The position numbers were made by a program, and so were the translations under genes. From Misgurnus anguillicaudatus (Eukaryota; Chordata; Actinopteri; Cypriniformes; Cobitidae): DNA of 64,000 bases. The stretch covers positions 38,866,001-38,930,000 of the forward strand of contig NC_073353.2 in NCBI RefSeq assembly GCF_027580225.2, given 5' to 3'. This document shows, piece by piece, positions 49,280 through 60,999 of this stretch (the first letter of the stretch is position 1; each line of letters begins with the position of its first letter). The notes beneath the pieces are model-generated. The model searched no databases and was not told the DNA's origin. It was given only the letters and a program-made list of their open reading frames with translations.

Positions 49280-50243
49280 CAGTTTTTTTTTTGATTGCTA
49301 AACGACAGTGAGCACAACTGGAGCTACATGTGCAAAACTCTAACTACAGTCTGCATTACCAAAAGACACCTGAACACAACTCTTAACACATGACTCAAAA
49401 CAGCTAAACACAACCCTCACTGAGATAACACACACTGTCACTCACAACACACTGAAAGGGAAAACACTAACATCAAACACCAATACACAAAATACTAACT
49501 TTTTATCTTTACAGTTTCAACAATTTCAGTGACGTAACACAAAGTAATGTTTTCTTCAAAGAATGATTTATTTATTGATTTATCACATGATTTATATTTT
49601 TTTTTAGAACATCATAATGCTTTAAGGTAAATGAAAATTAGCAGTTTGCTTCAATAGTCTGGAGTAATTTACAGAAATGAGAAAAAAGGTAGAAACTAAA
49701 AGTACATGAAAGGTAATATTTTATATATATGAAATTGGAATTTATATTTATATGAAATTGCAATCAGCAGTGTTTGAAAGGCTAAAATCAATTCTGTTTT
49801 GAATGTGTGGTTCACAGTTTTGACAGCAGTGTGTTAGCATTTGGACAAAGTGCTGTAAATTCACAATGTTGTGCAGGTTGTGTTTAAAGTCATGGGATAA
49901 GTGTGTAGAGTTTTGAAAACTGTGTTTAACCAATGAAAAATGTCCACATGAACTGCTGCTGTGCAGACTGGAGTTAGAGTTTTGCACATGTGACTCCAGT
50001 TGTGCCCACACTGTAAAAAATGTCTGTATAAATTACAGTATTACTGGGTATTACTGGCAACTAGCTGCCAGTAACTTACTGTAGATTTTACATTTATGTT
50101 ATTTACTGGCAACAGTTTGTTCAAAGTTAAATGAACATGAAACATTTCAGTCTTTAACGTCTACAGTAAGTTACTGGCAACCAGCTGCATAATTACAGCT
50201 AATTTTTTACAGTGCACTGTCGTTTAGCAATCGAAAAAAACTG
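49280..50243. mobile_element. Tc1/mariner-like MITE with a nested MITE
   Basis: TA lies at 49278-49279 and 50244-50245. The arms CAGTTTTTTTTTTGATTGCT on the left and CAGTTTTTTTCGATTGCTAA (reverse complement of the right) continue through AAACGACAGT and GCACAACTGGAG...ATGTGCAAAACTCTAACT. The right arm is interrupted at 50009-50214. The minus-strand frame at 49748-50011 lies within and is not a gene. Confidence 0.75.
50009..50214. mobile_element. 206-bp MITE inserted in the right arm of the Tc1-like element
   Basis: The ends are CACTGTAAAAAATGTCTGTA and, reverse-complemented, CACTGTAAAAAATTAGCTGT. The interior is palindromic around ttactggcaac/agctgccagtaa. Comparison with the intact left arm shows that it splits a continuous sequence. 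Related pieces occur near 50840-50940 and 52890-53060. Confidence 0.75.
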
Positions 50244-50689
50244 TAACAGTTATCATTTTGATGAATAGTTTTGTTTTCATTTCATTATCATTGTATACCT
50301 GAGGCTTCATTGTAACACTGTGTGACAACTAACACCCGCTGTGTAAAAATGTTTTCAATCCCAACTATCAGTTTCTAGGAGTTGCTGAGATGTTTCAAAA
50401 TGCTGTTATGTTTTAGGTAACAAGACAGTGATTGAAATAATATAAGGTTGGATTTGATGACTTACACATCCAACTCAGAAATAAAAAAAAAACATAAGAT
50501 GAAGAAATTTACTTCCATGCCTTTGTTCATTATCTTAACCAAAACACATCAAAACTTTTCACAAATTTATAGGAGATCTTCTGACAGTAAGAGAAAAAGA
50601 CCAAAAGCACAGATTGCTTGAACCCTGTAGAAATATGTAAAGTAGCTGAGTTACAATTAACCCCATGTTAGTTTGTGCCCCGCTCACCC

Positions 50690-50810
50690 CTATAATTCAA
50701 TTTCATTTAAATGAAAGAGAATCAAGCAAAGCATTCTGGGAAACAAAATCTGAAGCAAAAAACAGAAAAAGGTTGATGATGATTTCTGGTTCCCAGAATG
50801 CTTTGCATGA
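50690..50810. repeat. short hairpin (CAAAGCATTCTGGGAA)
   Basis: GCAAAGCATTCTGGGAAAC at about 50727 pairs with TTCCCAGAATGCTTTGC at about 50791, separated by roughly 50 bp. Probably a foldback repeat remnant. Confidence 0.5.
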
Positions 50811-51059
50811 GGCTGTTATTGTATAGTTTTATTCTGCAAAATGTTGCCAGTAAATCTACGGTAAGTTACCGGCAACCAGCTGCAAGTAACACAATAATTT
50901 CTATGGAATTTATTTACAATGTATTGTGTTTTTTATGGTAAATCATCTGTTTTCAGTCTATGTCATATGAATAATTTTGGATGTTGTTGGGCTTGCATAT
51001 TTTACTTTCATATGACAATTATGAATATTTTTATTATTAAAGACACTGCTATATAATAT

Positions 51060-52380
51060 AGAAAGTGTATGACATACAGTATAATAAATACAAGAAAAAC
51101 ACATTTTAATTTGTCTGGGATGATCAGTAATGTTCTGTACTCGCTGTAAAGTTCATACACATCTGATTAAAACACATCACTTAAACTGAGTAAGATCTGT
51201 AGAGATCATCAAACCAACACAGCATAAACAAAAATCAAAAAGCATACAAATCTGACAAATCTCTAACTACATGTTGTGTGGTAATAATGAATTCATATAC
51301 AGTATATATCAAAAGAAAAGATTCTTATAATTTGTTCTGTGTCTTTGGCCATCTGCAGAGCTTCTGGAAATGAGTTGACATGAAGATGAATGATAATTAT
51401 AAAGGGTGAGTCTGTATCATGATACATTGGTTTAAAAAGCAGGGAAATTCCTCTGACCACCTCAATGACTGGGACTGCTGTTTGTAGTGCCTATTTTTCA
51501 CTTCAACCACTCTTATACAGCACAGTCTATCTTTATGCAGTGATCTTTCTTGTAAACCATGACTATATAGCAGATGTCTTTATTAATTCAGTTTATTCAT
51601 ATTTCCAGCCCAACAAAAAAGACCCCAAACCTGTGAAACACAACACATGAACCTCAGAGACCTCATTGTTCATTGAAAAGTCTTTGAATCCTCAGCAGTG
51701 TCTGTTGTGATCTGTAAAACATTAAGGGTTAAGTGTGATGAAGATTACTGGAGTTTCTTTTCCTGTGCTAACCTGTTGTGCAGATGTTCTCCAGAGGTAT
51801 GTACACTATTATAAACACACCCAGATAATAAGAGAGAGACAGACTACTGCATGTTTACCTGAACAATCACCTCTCTCATGTATTGCCTGCTTTACATCTC
51901 ATGAGAAATGGATGGACACAGCAGTATGGAGAAGCAGGTAAGAGCCAAGCTGAGGATGATAGAAATGTTTTAGTAGAGAAGATTTTGGGTTTCATTTATT
52001 TCTCTTCATTAAAAGTCTATTATTCCTCTCAGATTACTAAAGAAGTTCTTGTTTGGTTGTCTACAGGACCATTGTATTTGTGCTAAAACTGGTTATCCAC
52101 TTAAAATGCCTAAAACATCTATTATTGTAAATGAATGGGGATACAAAAAAAACTTACATTCCATAAAGAGAACACAATGTTAAATAATCCAGCTGTCATG
52201 ATGTTTATTTGTTCTGATAGTTTAGGTAATATTTTTTTCTCTGCTGAATTTTCACAACTTGTACATTTCAATATTTAAATACAATAATACTACATATAAA
52301 ATAGATTTTTATATATGTAGAGCTCGCCCATCAACATTAGAGCGCCCCCTGAGGCTGAATTATGTAAGGACACAAAACCT
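51060..52380. other. intergenic DNA, no gene seen
   Basis: Short frames at 51465-52086 lack domains and splice support. Confidence 0.4.
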
Positions 52381-52383
52381 CTG

Positions 52384-52844
52384 TCTCACGGTAAGTTGTG
52401 TTATAGTCACACAAAGTATTTTGTGTATTTTTCGTGCCTCGTGACATTTTATGCATCGTTTTCTCATTCTATTTTCTTACCATTCTCGTTTGGGGTTGGG
52501 GGTTAGAATCACTTTCTGTTACATTTTTAGACATCCTAACCCAAACCCCAACTTCAGACGAGAATACTTTTAAAAGCGGAAGAAAAACATGTAGAAACCA
52601 ATACATAAAAGTACATCCTAACCCAAACCCCAAATCTAACCCAAACCACAAGTGACAATGATTTAAAAATATGGATAAAAAGAGAAAACAATACATAAAA
52701 TGACACGAAAAACAAATTCGTGTCACAGACATGAGAAACTATTTATAGAAATGTGTTTTCAACGCATGAAAAAAGCTGAATTTCGTGCCATGGACACAAA
52801 TAAATTAACCAAATTTGCGTGACTATAACACAAATTTCCGTGAG
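52384..52844. mobile_element. long-inverted-repeat element related to the intron 1 family
   Basis: TCTCACGGTAAGTTGTGTTA on the left matches the reverse complement of the right end, TCTCACGGAAATTTGTGTTA, with ATAGTCAC continuing in both. The interior has catcctaacccaaacccc motifs like copies A-C in intron 1. Confidence 0.6.
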
Positions 52845-53656
52845 ATCGCGTTGCACAAAAGTGTTCTGTATGTGTTCAGATATTTAAATGTAAAACTATT
52901 TAGCACCAGCTGCCATTTTACAGTAAATTTAAAAATACTGTATTTTACTGGTTTAAATAGGATATTTCCCATGATGCAACATTAAAATACATTAAAATAC
53001 TGTATAACTGTTCTATGGTAAAACACAGTTCATATTACAGTAAAATACTGTGTAACATGCAGAAATCGCTAACATTTTGTATTTTTTGACTATCTGAAGA
53101 TCTCGTAAGTTTTACCCTCTTCATAGATGAATCACCATAACTGCATTGATTAGTATTTTAATATTTTGCTTTAGAAAGATTCATGTCATTAATTAAAGTG
53201 AATGTGCTGTGGGTCTGTTGAGGATGAGACTGTGTTGACTTTGTGTATATGGTTTGGATGTGAGAAATAAGAATGAGTTTGCGGTCAGTAATCACAAATC
53301 CCTCCAGGCTGTACAGTCGGCTGTTAATTCATATGACATTGCCAGCTAATTATAAAGCTGTCAGAACAACACAAGTCAACTGATAGTGCATGCACAGAAA
53401 AAAATATTAATTAAAGGTCCGTTTTTTCCTGTTCCTGTGAAGGTTTGATTGTGTGTATGATGCGCAATATAACGTGTTCATGTTTCGTGTAAAAAGACAC
53501 AGTATTTTTCACACAATTTACTTTTCTCTATACCGCTGTCATAATAACGATCTGATGTTTTCCATGTTGTATGAAATCCCTCCTTCAGAAATGCGTAATG
53601 AGTTCTGATTGTGTAGCTTGTTTAGTGTGTTGTGTAGCTGTCCAGTGTGTTGTGAT

Positions 53657-54124
53657 CAGTGTTGGGGTAACGCATTACAAGTAATGCGCATTATGTAATA
53701 ATATTACTTTTCTGAAGTAACGAGTAAAGTAACGCATTACTTTATAAATGTACACATTAATATTTGAGTTACTTTTTAAAAAAAGTAATGCAAGTTACTT
53801 TTCAGTTAAATTCATTCAATTAAAAAAATATAATGTACTGAATTAAACTAGAATTAAACACTCTGTGCGGCTGAGCGGGAACAGTTTGAGTCATAAACGG
53901 AGATGACAGGCCAGAGCTTGACATTTTTGTGATTATAAAAAACACCTACAAGACCTGAAAGAGATCAAGCCTCAGCCAAGTAAGAAAAAGTAACGCAAAA
54001 ATAACTTAAAAGTAACGTAAGCATTACTTTCCATGAAAAGTAACTAATGCAATTAGTTACTTTTTTTTGGGAGTAATTTAATATTGTAATGCATTACTTT
54101 TAAAAGTAACTTTCCCCAACACTG
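53657..54124. mobile_element. hAT MITE with perfect target duplication
   Basis: The ends are CAGTGTTGGGGTAACGCATT and, reverse-complemented, CAGTGTTGGGGAAAGTTACT. The 8-bp duplication GTTGTGAT is exact (53649-53656 and 54125-54132). The interior repeats AAGTAATGCATTAC-like motifs. Confidence 0.9.
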
Positions 54125-54187
54125 GTTGTGATTGTGTAGCTGGTCCAGTGTGTTGTGATTGGACAGCAGTTTAGCGCACGTTGTCAG

Positions 54188-54298
54188 GAAAGGATTGCAT
54201 TAGTTGCGCAAAAATGTTGTGGGTTATCCCCGGAAACACTGCAATGCACTGTAAGTTGCTTTGGATAAAAGCATTTGCCGAGTACATAAATGTAAATG
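54188..54298 (+). repeat. tRNA-derived SINE
   Basis: It has a decayed head (aaggattgcattagttgcgc, gtgggttatccccgg) and the 3' domain cactgtaagttgctttggat followed by aaaagcatttgccgagtaca. Confidence 0.65.
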
Positions 54299-54309
54299 TG
54301 GATAAAGCC

Positions 54310-55407
54310 CAGTGGCGGTTCTACACGGAGGCCAAGGGTGGCCCGTGCCTCTGTAGACAAGTCCCTGGCCACCCCTGTGGCCACCCCGTGCTGACCAAGT
54401 ATACATATATTTTGATTTTACACGCGAGCGCCAAAAGCGGAAGTAATCCGACGCATAACGTTCTAAAAGGGCAAATTAGAGCGGCGCACCCTATCACTGT
54501 AGCCGCCTCCGGGTGCTGCTCGGCGGGTGTCTCAATTCGTTCCCAATTTTCCGATGTTGAGAATGTGTATGCAGGTTTGGGCACTGGTGAGGACTCTAGC
54601 TCACTTGACATTGGGACACTGTTCACTTGTTCTCCTGTGACGTGGCTGCTTAAACGCGGTGATCAGTCACAGCTGTTACTCATCAACAACCGGCAAAACC
54701 AACATCTCGCTAACTTTTTAAAGTTTACACATTGTAAAAAGCGCTGTAATTATGCTCTTACATACACGTGCATAAAATTGGAGGAATATAATTAAATGTG
54801 TCATATAAAAATGTTTACAATTTAAAATAAATACCATTCCAAATACTGATCAGATTGCGGTCCCCAACTGTCCAGCAATGCGTGTCCACATGCAAACTAA
54901 AACAAATGTTTGTCCCCACAAAAGCCTGCACCTCACAAAGTCTATTGAGTAGGCCCGCATGATCCCCGGCTGGGGGGCCCCAGAAAAGAGCCAAGCTCCC
55001 CCTTTGCACCCGCACTCACTCTTGTATTAAATAAAGATTTATATGATTGTAAAGTAAAATAAAGTTTATGGGACAGTTTTCCGGAAAGGGATTAGACTAG
55101 TCCTAGACTAAAATAAATGTAAGAGCTGTCCAAACTGAAAACAACTTGCAATGCCATATTTTAAAATACACCAGTGCTCTTTGTTTTGCTTCAAAATGCA
55201 CACAAGTAATGTATTTAGTAAGGCATGTTTGTTAAAACTAGTTATATTTCCTAATTAAACTAAGGCCTAGTCCTGTCTTAAACTAATTCCTATAACTGCA
55301 CCTATAATCTTTAAATATAATTTCTTGTCGTTTTTTTATGTGCCCCTCTGGTAAAACACTGGCCCCTCCTTGGCCCCCCTAGTGAAATTTGTCTAGAACC
55401 GCCACTG
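54310..55407. mobile_element. hAT element with perfect target duplication
   Basis: The ends are CAGTGGCGGTTCTACACGGA and, reverse-complemented, CAGTGGCGGTTCTAGACAAA. The 8-bp duplication ATAAAGCC is exact (54302-54309 and 55408-55415). The longest open frame of the window (54181-54795 +) runs from the SINE into this element and shows no transposase motif. A piece of another repeat (about 55085-55295) is nested inside. Confidence 0.9.
55085..55295. repeat. inverted-end repeat (ATTAGACTAGTCCTAGACT), copy 1
   Basis: It begins gggattagactagtcctaga and ends actaaggcctagtcctgtct. The same element, enlarged by an insertion, is at about 58668-59260. Confidence 0.6.
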
Positions 55408-55419
55408 ATAAAGCCGTAA

Positions 55420-55890
55420 TCTATTATTGACATCAGTATTAATTCAAGTAACTGTGTGCTTTGTGTGAGTAGGATCATTTGTGGGACACAGAGTTGCTGC
55501 ATGCAGCAGTGCAATTCAAATGATTTACTGTATGGCCTTTTGCTTCACTCTTAAAAATCAGCCAACAAGACAGCTTGTCACCCTTATAAGACAGCTTTGT
55601 AAGTTTTACTCTCTATGATCAGAAGCTGATAAAGACTCATCTATCTGGAGGTCTCTGCTCGGTTAACTACTCTGGACTCGTCACAGATGAATCATTATTA
55701 GCAGGACTCTTTGTTTTCGAACAGCACATTTAATCCATTAGTGGGAGTTCACTGCATGAAATAACACATGTCCCCCCGCTGCCAGTGTTTCATGCTTATC
55801 TGAGCATATGGATTACTAGGAGGGGCACAACTGATGGGAGGCAGAACAACACAACATGACACAACACAACACTCTACTGTACACGCAAGT
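55420..55890. other. intergenic DNA, no gene seen
   Basis: No supported coding frame or named repeat. Confidence 0.4.
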
Positions 55891-55897
55891 AAGGTTA

Positions 55898-58165
55898 TTA
55901 TGTTGGCTTGACAAAGCCAACATACTGTTCTTCGATCTAAGCTTATTATTATTATTATTATTATTCTTCTGGTCCACACTTTTTCTAACAGTAACTCCTC
56001 CTAGAGCTTTCAAGCTACACCCACAAAACTTTACAAAACTTTTAAGACTGGTACGTAGATTTATGCTATATCTTTTCTAACTGATGGGACCTACCGAATT
56101 CCTAAACGGGGCGCTCAAACACCCCAAATTTTCCATTGACTTAACATTGCGACAAACTTTGACGGGTCATAGCTGCAAGCGAGAAATTTGTAGAAACTTG
56201 TGGGTTACCACATTTGAAGAGGCTGGCAGGCTCTGTAAGAACATACATCACATTGGGGTGTAAGTCTCACCCCTGGGGTGTAAGAGGCACCCAAATTTCC
56301 CCATTGACTTATAATGGGGCAAGGAACGTGCCCATATAAGGGAATAAAAGCGTCCCAGATGGAATATCTTCACTTTAGAGTGTCGTAGAGACATGGGGGT
56401 GGGCTCATTTTACTCAGGCATCCAATCAGTCTCTCTGGATCGTCTCATAGCTGTTAAGCCACGCCCCTAGCAACCATTTTTGGGTACCCTAGCAACATCT
56501 CCCATAGACTGCCATTATAAAATGCCCAGATGGATATCTTTGCAGCACAGTGTCACAGAGACATGGGGGTGGGCTCATTTTACTCAGGCATCCAATCAGT
56601 CTCTAAGGATTCTTATTGAGGTATTAAGCCACGCCCCTAGCAACCAAATATGAGCACCCTAGCAACATAATAAACAAAGCCTTATATCTCTGGATCCGAA
56701 CATCATAGAGACATGGGGGTTGGGTCTTTTGGTCATGTTAGCCTTATGCTAGTTTCATGCTAAGTCATACTAGCTTCATGCTAGTTTCATGCTAGCTTCA
56801 TGCTAATTTCATAATAAATCTTGCTAACTTCATGCTTATTCATGTTAGCATCATGTTAGCTTCATGCAAATTCATGTTAGCATCATGCTAACTTCATGCT
56901 AATTCATGTTAGCATCATGCTAGCTTCATGCTAATTTATGTTAGCATCATGCTAGCTTAATGCTAATTCATGTTAGCATCATGTTAGCTTCATGCTAATT
57001 AATGTTAGCAACATGCTAACTTCATGCTAATTCATGTTAGGATCATGCTAGCTTCATGCTAATTCACGTTAGCATCATGCTAATTCATGTTAGCATCATG
57101 CTAGCTTCATGCTAATTCATGTTAACATCATGTTAGCTTCATGTTAGCATCACGTTAGCTTCATGTTAATTCATGTTAGCATCATGCTAGCTTCATGCTA
57201 ATTCATGTTAGCATCATGCTACCTTCATGCTAATTCATATTAACATCATGCTAGCTTCATGCTAATTCATGTTAGCATCATGTTAGCTTCATGCTAATTC
57301 ATATTAGCATCATGCTAGCTTCATGCTAATTCATATTAGCATCATGCTAGCTTCATGCTAATTCATGTTAGCATGATGCTAATTCATGTTAGCATCATGC
57401 TAGCTTAATGCTAATTCATGTTAGCATCATGCTAGCTTCATGCTAACTTCATGCTAATTCATGTTAGCATCATGCTAGCTTCATGCTAATTCATGTTAGC
57501 ATCATGCTAGCTTCATGCTAATTCATATTAGCATCATGCTAGCTTCATGCTAATTCATGTTAGCATCATGCTAGCTTCATGCTAATTCATGTTAGCATCA
57601 TGCTAGCTTCATGCTAATTCATGTTAGCATCATGCTAGCTTCATGCTAATTCATATTAGCATCATGCTAGCTTCATGCTAATTCATGTTAGCATCATGCT
57701 AGCTTCATGCTAATTCATGTTAGCATCATGCTAGCTTCATGCTAATTCATGTTAGCATCATGCTAGCTTCATGTTCATTCATGTTAGCATCATGCTAGCT
57801 TCATGCTAATTCATGTTAGCATCATGTTAGCTTCATGCTAATTCATGTTAGCATCATGTTAGCTTCATGCTTATTCATGTTAGCATCATGTTAGCTTCAT
57901 GCTTATTCATGTTAGCATCATGTTAGCTTCATGCTATTTCATGTTAGCATCACGCTATCTTCATGCTAATCATGCTAACTTGATGCTAGCTTCATGTTAA
58001 CCATGTTAGCTTCATGCTAGCTTCAGGCTAATCATGCTAGCTTCATGCTAAATCAGGCTAGCTTCATACTTAAACATACTAACAGCCAGATAGCCTACTA
58101 AACTATACATCTGTCAAACCTTTTTAAACGTACAGGCTACGCTTTGGCAAGCCAACATAAAGTTT
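55898..58165. mobile_element. large dispersed repeat carrying a 32-bp minisatellite
   Basis: The left end has a short palindrome, ATGTTGGCTTGACAAAGCCAACAT, split by no more than a few bases, and a (TTA)n run at about 55945-55967. The right end has CTTTGGCAAGCCAACATAAA, the inverted form. Between them are imperfect duplicated blocks (acatgggggtgggctcattt at about 56391 and 56561; caatcagtctct) and a minisatellite. It resembles a repeat seen widely in cyprinids; I cannot name its superfamily. Confidence 0.5.
56740..58070. repeat. 32-bp minisatellite (about 40 units)
   Basis: The unit is two parts: TTCATGCTAATTCATGTTAG and CATCATGCTAGC. Variants (GCTTAATGC, CATGTTAGC, CATATTAGC) are spread through the array, and the central copies (about 57430-57780) are most uniform. 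Edges degrade into irregular 'catgctagctt' repeats. Confidence 0.95.
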
Positions 58166-58299
58166 GTCAACAAACTTTTCTATCTAGTTGTGTTTTGTTC
58201 TTCATATGCTTCTGTATGAACATCATCTTTGTTTGGCTTCTGAAGGCAGTTGGTTTGTGGACACACAGCATAAGAGTAAATCACAGTAATGTAAGTAAC

Positions 58300-58345
58300 A
58301 CTAATCTGTGTGTGTGTGTGTCTGTGTGTGATTGTGTGTCTCATT
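58300..58345. repeat. (TG)n microsatellite
   Basis: An interrupted TG run; the Cys/Val-rich frame across it (58144-58422 +) is not supported as a gene. Confidence 0.8.
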
Positions 58346-58667
58346 CTGTGGCCTGTTTCATTCATGACCTACTTATTGTATTTGTTGTGGTCAGTACAAT
58401 GACAGTGTGCATGAGCGGATGAGATCATTTCATTTCCCAACAGAGATCTGACGGGATAAACTGATTATATTTGTTAATGTCTGTTTAGAGATTTTTTATT
58501 AACAGGGATTTATGCTACAAATTGGATTTTGGATTTCAAAAACCTGAAAAAGTCATATACAGTGGCAAGAAAAAGTATGTGAACCTTTTGGAATTCTTGC
58601 TTTTCTGAGTGTGTTTGTCATTAAATGTGATCTGACTCTTATCCAAGTTAAGGGTATTGACTGGGAT

Positions 58668-59262
58668 TAGACTAGTCCTAGACTAAAATAAATGTAATGT
58701 AAATGTCCAACCTGAAAACAACTTGCACTGACATATATCTTAAAAGGACATTTCACAAGACTTTTTTAAGATGTAAAATAAATCTTTGGTGTCCTCAGAG
58801 TACATGTGTGAAGTTTTAGCTCAAAATACCATATAGATAATTTATTATAAAATGTTAAAATTGACATTTTGTTGGTGTGTCTTTTAAAATGCAAATGAGC
58901 TGATCTCTGCACTAAATGGCAGTGCTGTGGTTGGATAGTGCAGATTAAGGGGCAGTATTATTATAATAATATCTCCTTCTGACATCACAAGGGGGGCCAA
59001 ATTTCAATGACTTTTTTCACATTCTTGCAGAGAATGGTTTACCAAAACCAAGTTACTGGGTTGATCTTTTTCACATTTTCTAGATTGATAGAAGCACTGG
59101 GGACCCAATTATAGCACTTAAACATGAAAAAATCTGGTTTTCATGATATGTCGCCAGTACTTTCAAAATGCACGTTATGTTTTTAGTAAGGCATGTTTGT
59201 TAAAACTAGTTTTATTTTCTAATTAAACTAAGGCCTAGTCCTGCCTTAAGCTAATTCTTGCC
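58668..59262. repeat. inverted-end repeat, copy 2, itself interrupted
   Basis: It begins gggattagactagtcctaga and ends actaaggcctagtcctgcct, as in copy 1 at 55.1 kb. A block of about 410 bp (58742-59155, starting aaaaggacatttcacaagac, ending ttttcatgatatgtcg) is present here and absent from copy 1, so it was inserted later. Confidence 0.6.
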
Positions 59263-59652
59263 TGGGAAACCACCCCATAGTGTCTAAAAATAATTACACA
59301 AAAATTCAGATCTTTCATGTCTTTATTGAACACACTCATCAACATTCAAAATGGTAGTGGAAAAAAAGTAAGTGAACCCTTAGAATGAATAACTTATAAC
59401 TAGTCTTTAAAATAACTTTCTAACCCTTTCCAGCTGTATTTAAAGCAACAATTCTTGATGGTAGCTCCTCTGAAAGCTCTTTTTAGCGAGGCGTAGCTCA
59501 CATAAGCATCGTGTTCTTGTGCAGAGCAAACTCCAAAAGTTTAAGGGGTTTTCTCAGTCAAAGTAGCTGTAGTCCACACCTCCAAACGTATAATCTTTGG
59601 TGTGCTAAAACCTGACTCCAATTAGCTTTTTTGAGGTCATTAAAGACATGAA

Positions 59653-60849
59653 AGATTAGGGACTCTATCATAAACCCAGCGCGACCCAAGTGTCTTTTGC
59701 TAGTTTCAACCCGGCGCAATGATCATTTTCACGTTTAGCGCCACGTTGTTTAAATAGCAAATGCATTTGCTCCCATGAGCATTCTGATCTAAAAATGAGA
59801 TGTGTTCAGTCGCATTGTTGGCGCGTTCCTATTTTGAGGAAACTAAAATAGACTACACCATTGACCAACTAAAACCTGCTCCAAAGTCTAAAGTCAATGG
59901 CGCAGTATGTTTTTTTGTTATTTAAAGAGCGTGTTAGTAATTATGCGCCTATAAACGGGACGACAACGCAGCTTTGCTTGTTACATACACGAATGCGCAG
60001 CAGCACAAAACAATTTTAAATATGAAAAATTAAAGGATTAAATGTAAAAGATTATTATTGTGTATCTTGGACATAAATGAGGACCGAATATGAGACATTA
60101 GAAGGCGTAAAGAGCTGCTTCACCTGTAGCCTGGTAAGTAAATAAGTGCTTTGCTTTAAACAAATGCATCTATTTTTAAATGTTTTTTAAATGCTACCTC
60201 ACGGATTTATTGTATATGATGACACTGTACGTGTGGATATGGTGAGATGAGAAACATTTTAAGTAATGCTTTTTAAAAATCCCATGGCGCTGTCTGAGTG
60301 CTGAAACTGCTCTCCGCACGTTTGTAAATTCTTTATCTCTTGTTTGTAGTTTTAGAGTACAAACCTTTTCTTGCATATTTGCAAATTATTTTATGAGATT
60401 ACAATGATTATGTAGGATATCAATACATTTACAGCTATTCAAAGCCTGCTTTTTTACTTCCATGACTGTAAGAAAATGTATTTTAAAGGTTTTAATCCAA
60501 AACATAAAAATTTCAATAAAAATGAAGACACATTTTTAACATTATTCTTAAACTGGTGGTCTTCTTTCTCCACTTAGTTTTTCAGTTTACAAAGTCCGTC
60601 ATCTAAATAGGGATTAGACATAGCGCCAGCGCAACTGGCTTTTAAAGGAGATGAGAGATGAGACTCTCATTGGTTTATTGCATGTTACGCCCAAAACACA
60701 CCTATTACTCATTACGAGAATAGGAACAACCCTTTTAGACTGTATGCAAACCATTTTTCCCGTCGTTAAATTAGCAAAAGTGGCATCGGACATGCCCGTT
60801 TAGACCGTGCGCTGTAGATAATGTGCTTAGATCGTTAAAATAGGGCCCT
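59653..60849. mobile_element. PIF/Harbinger-like element, copy 2
   Basis: The ends are GGGACTCTATCATAAACCCA and, reverse-complemented, GGGCCCTATTTTAACGATCT. The body matches the intron 11 copy (cacgtttagcg, aaagagctgcttcacctg, aaagtccgtcatctaaatag). TAG touches both ends, a possible 3-bp duplication. Confidence 0.65.
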
Positions 60850-60999
60850 AGATTTTTTGTGTAAAGTAATTATATTTGGAAACATTATGTTTGTCAATAC
60901 CCTTGACTCAAATAAAAGATCACTTTTTATGACAAATTTATTCAGAAAACCATGAAATTCCAAAAGGTTCACATACGTTTTCTTGCCACTGTACTGTAT

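Larger units (their letters stand above)
58560..60991. mobile_element. Tc1/mariner-like element with two nested insertions
   Basis: TA lies at 58558-58559 and 60992-60993. The ends are CAGTGGCAAGAAAAAGTATG on the left and CAGTGGCAAGAAAACGTATG (reverse complement) on the right, each followed by TGAACCTTTTGGAATT. This is a common fish element. The interior is split by a TTAGACTAGTCC repeat (58668-59260) and a Harbinger-like element (59653-60849). No transposase frame remains. Confidence 0.8.

Noticed and set aside
54181..54795. Longest open frame in the window (204 codons)
   Set aside because: It begins in a SINE and runs into a hAT element across an 8-bp target duplication. No domain, splice partner or transposase motif is seen, so it is a chance frame over repeats.
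56740..58070. CRISPR-like array
   Set aside because: The units are contiguous 32-bp tandem copies without unique spacers, in a vertebrate genome.
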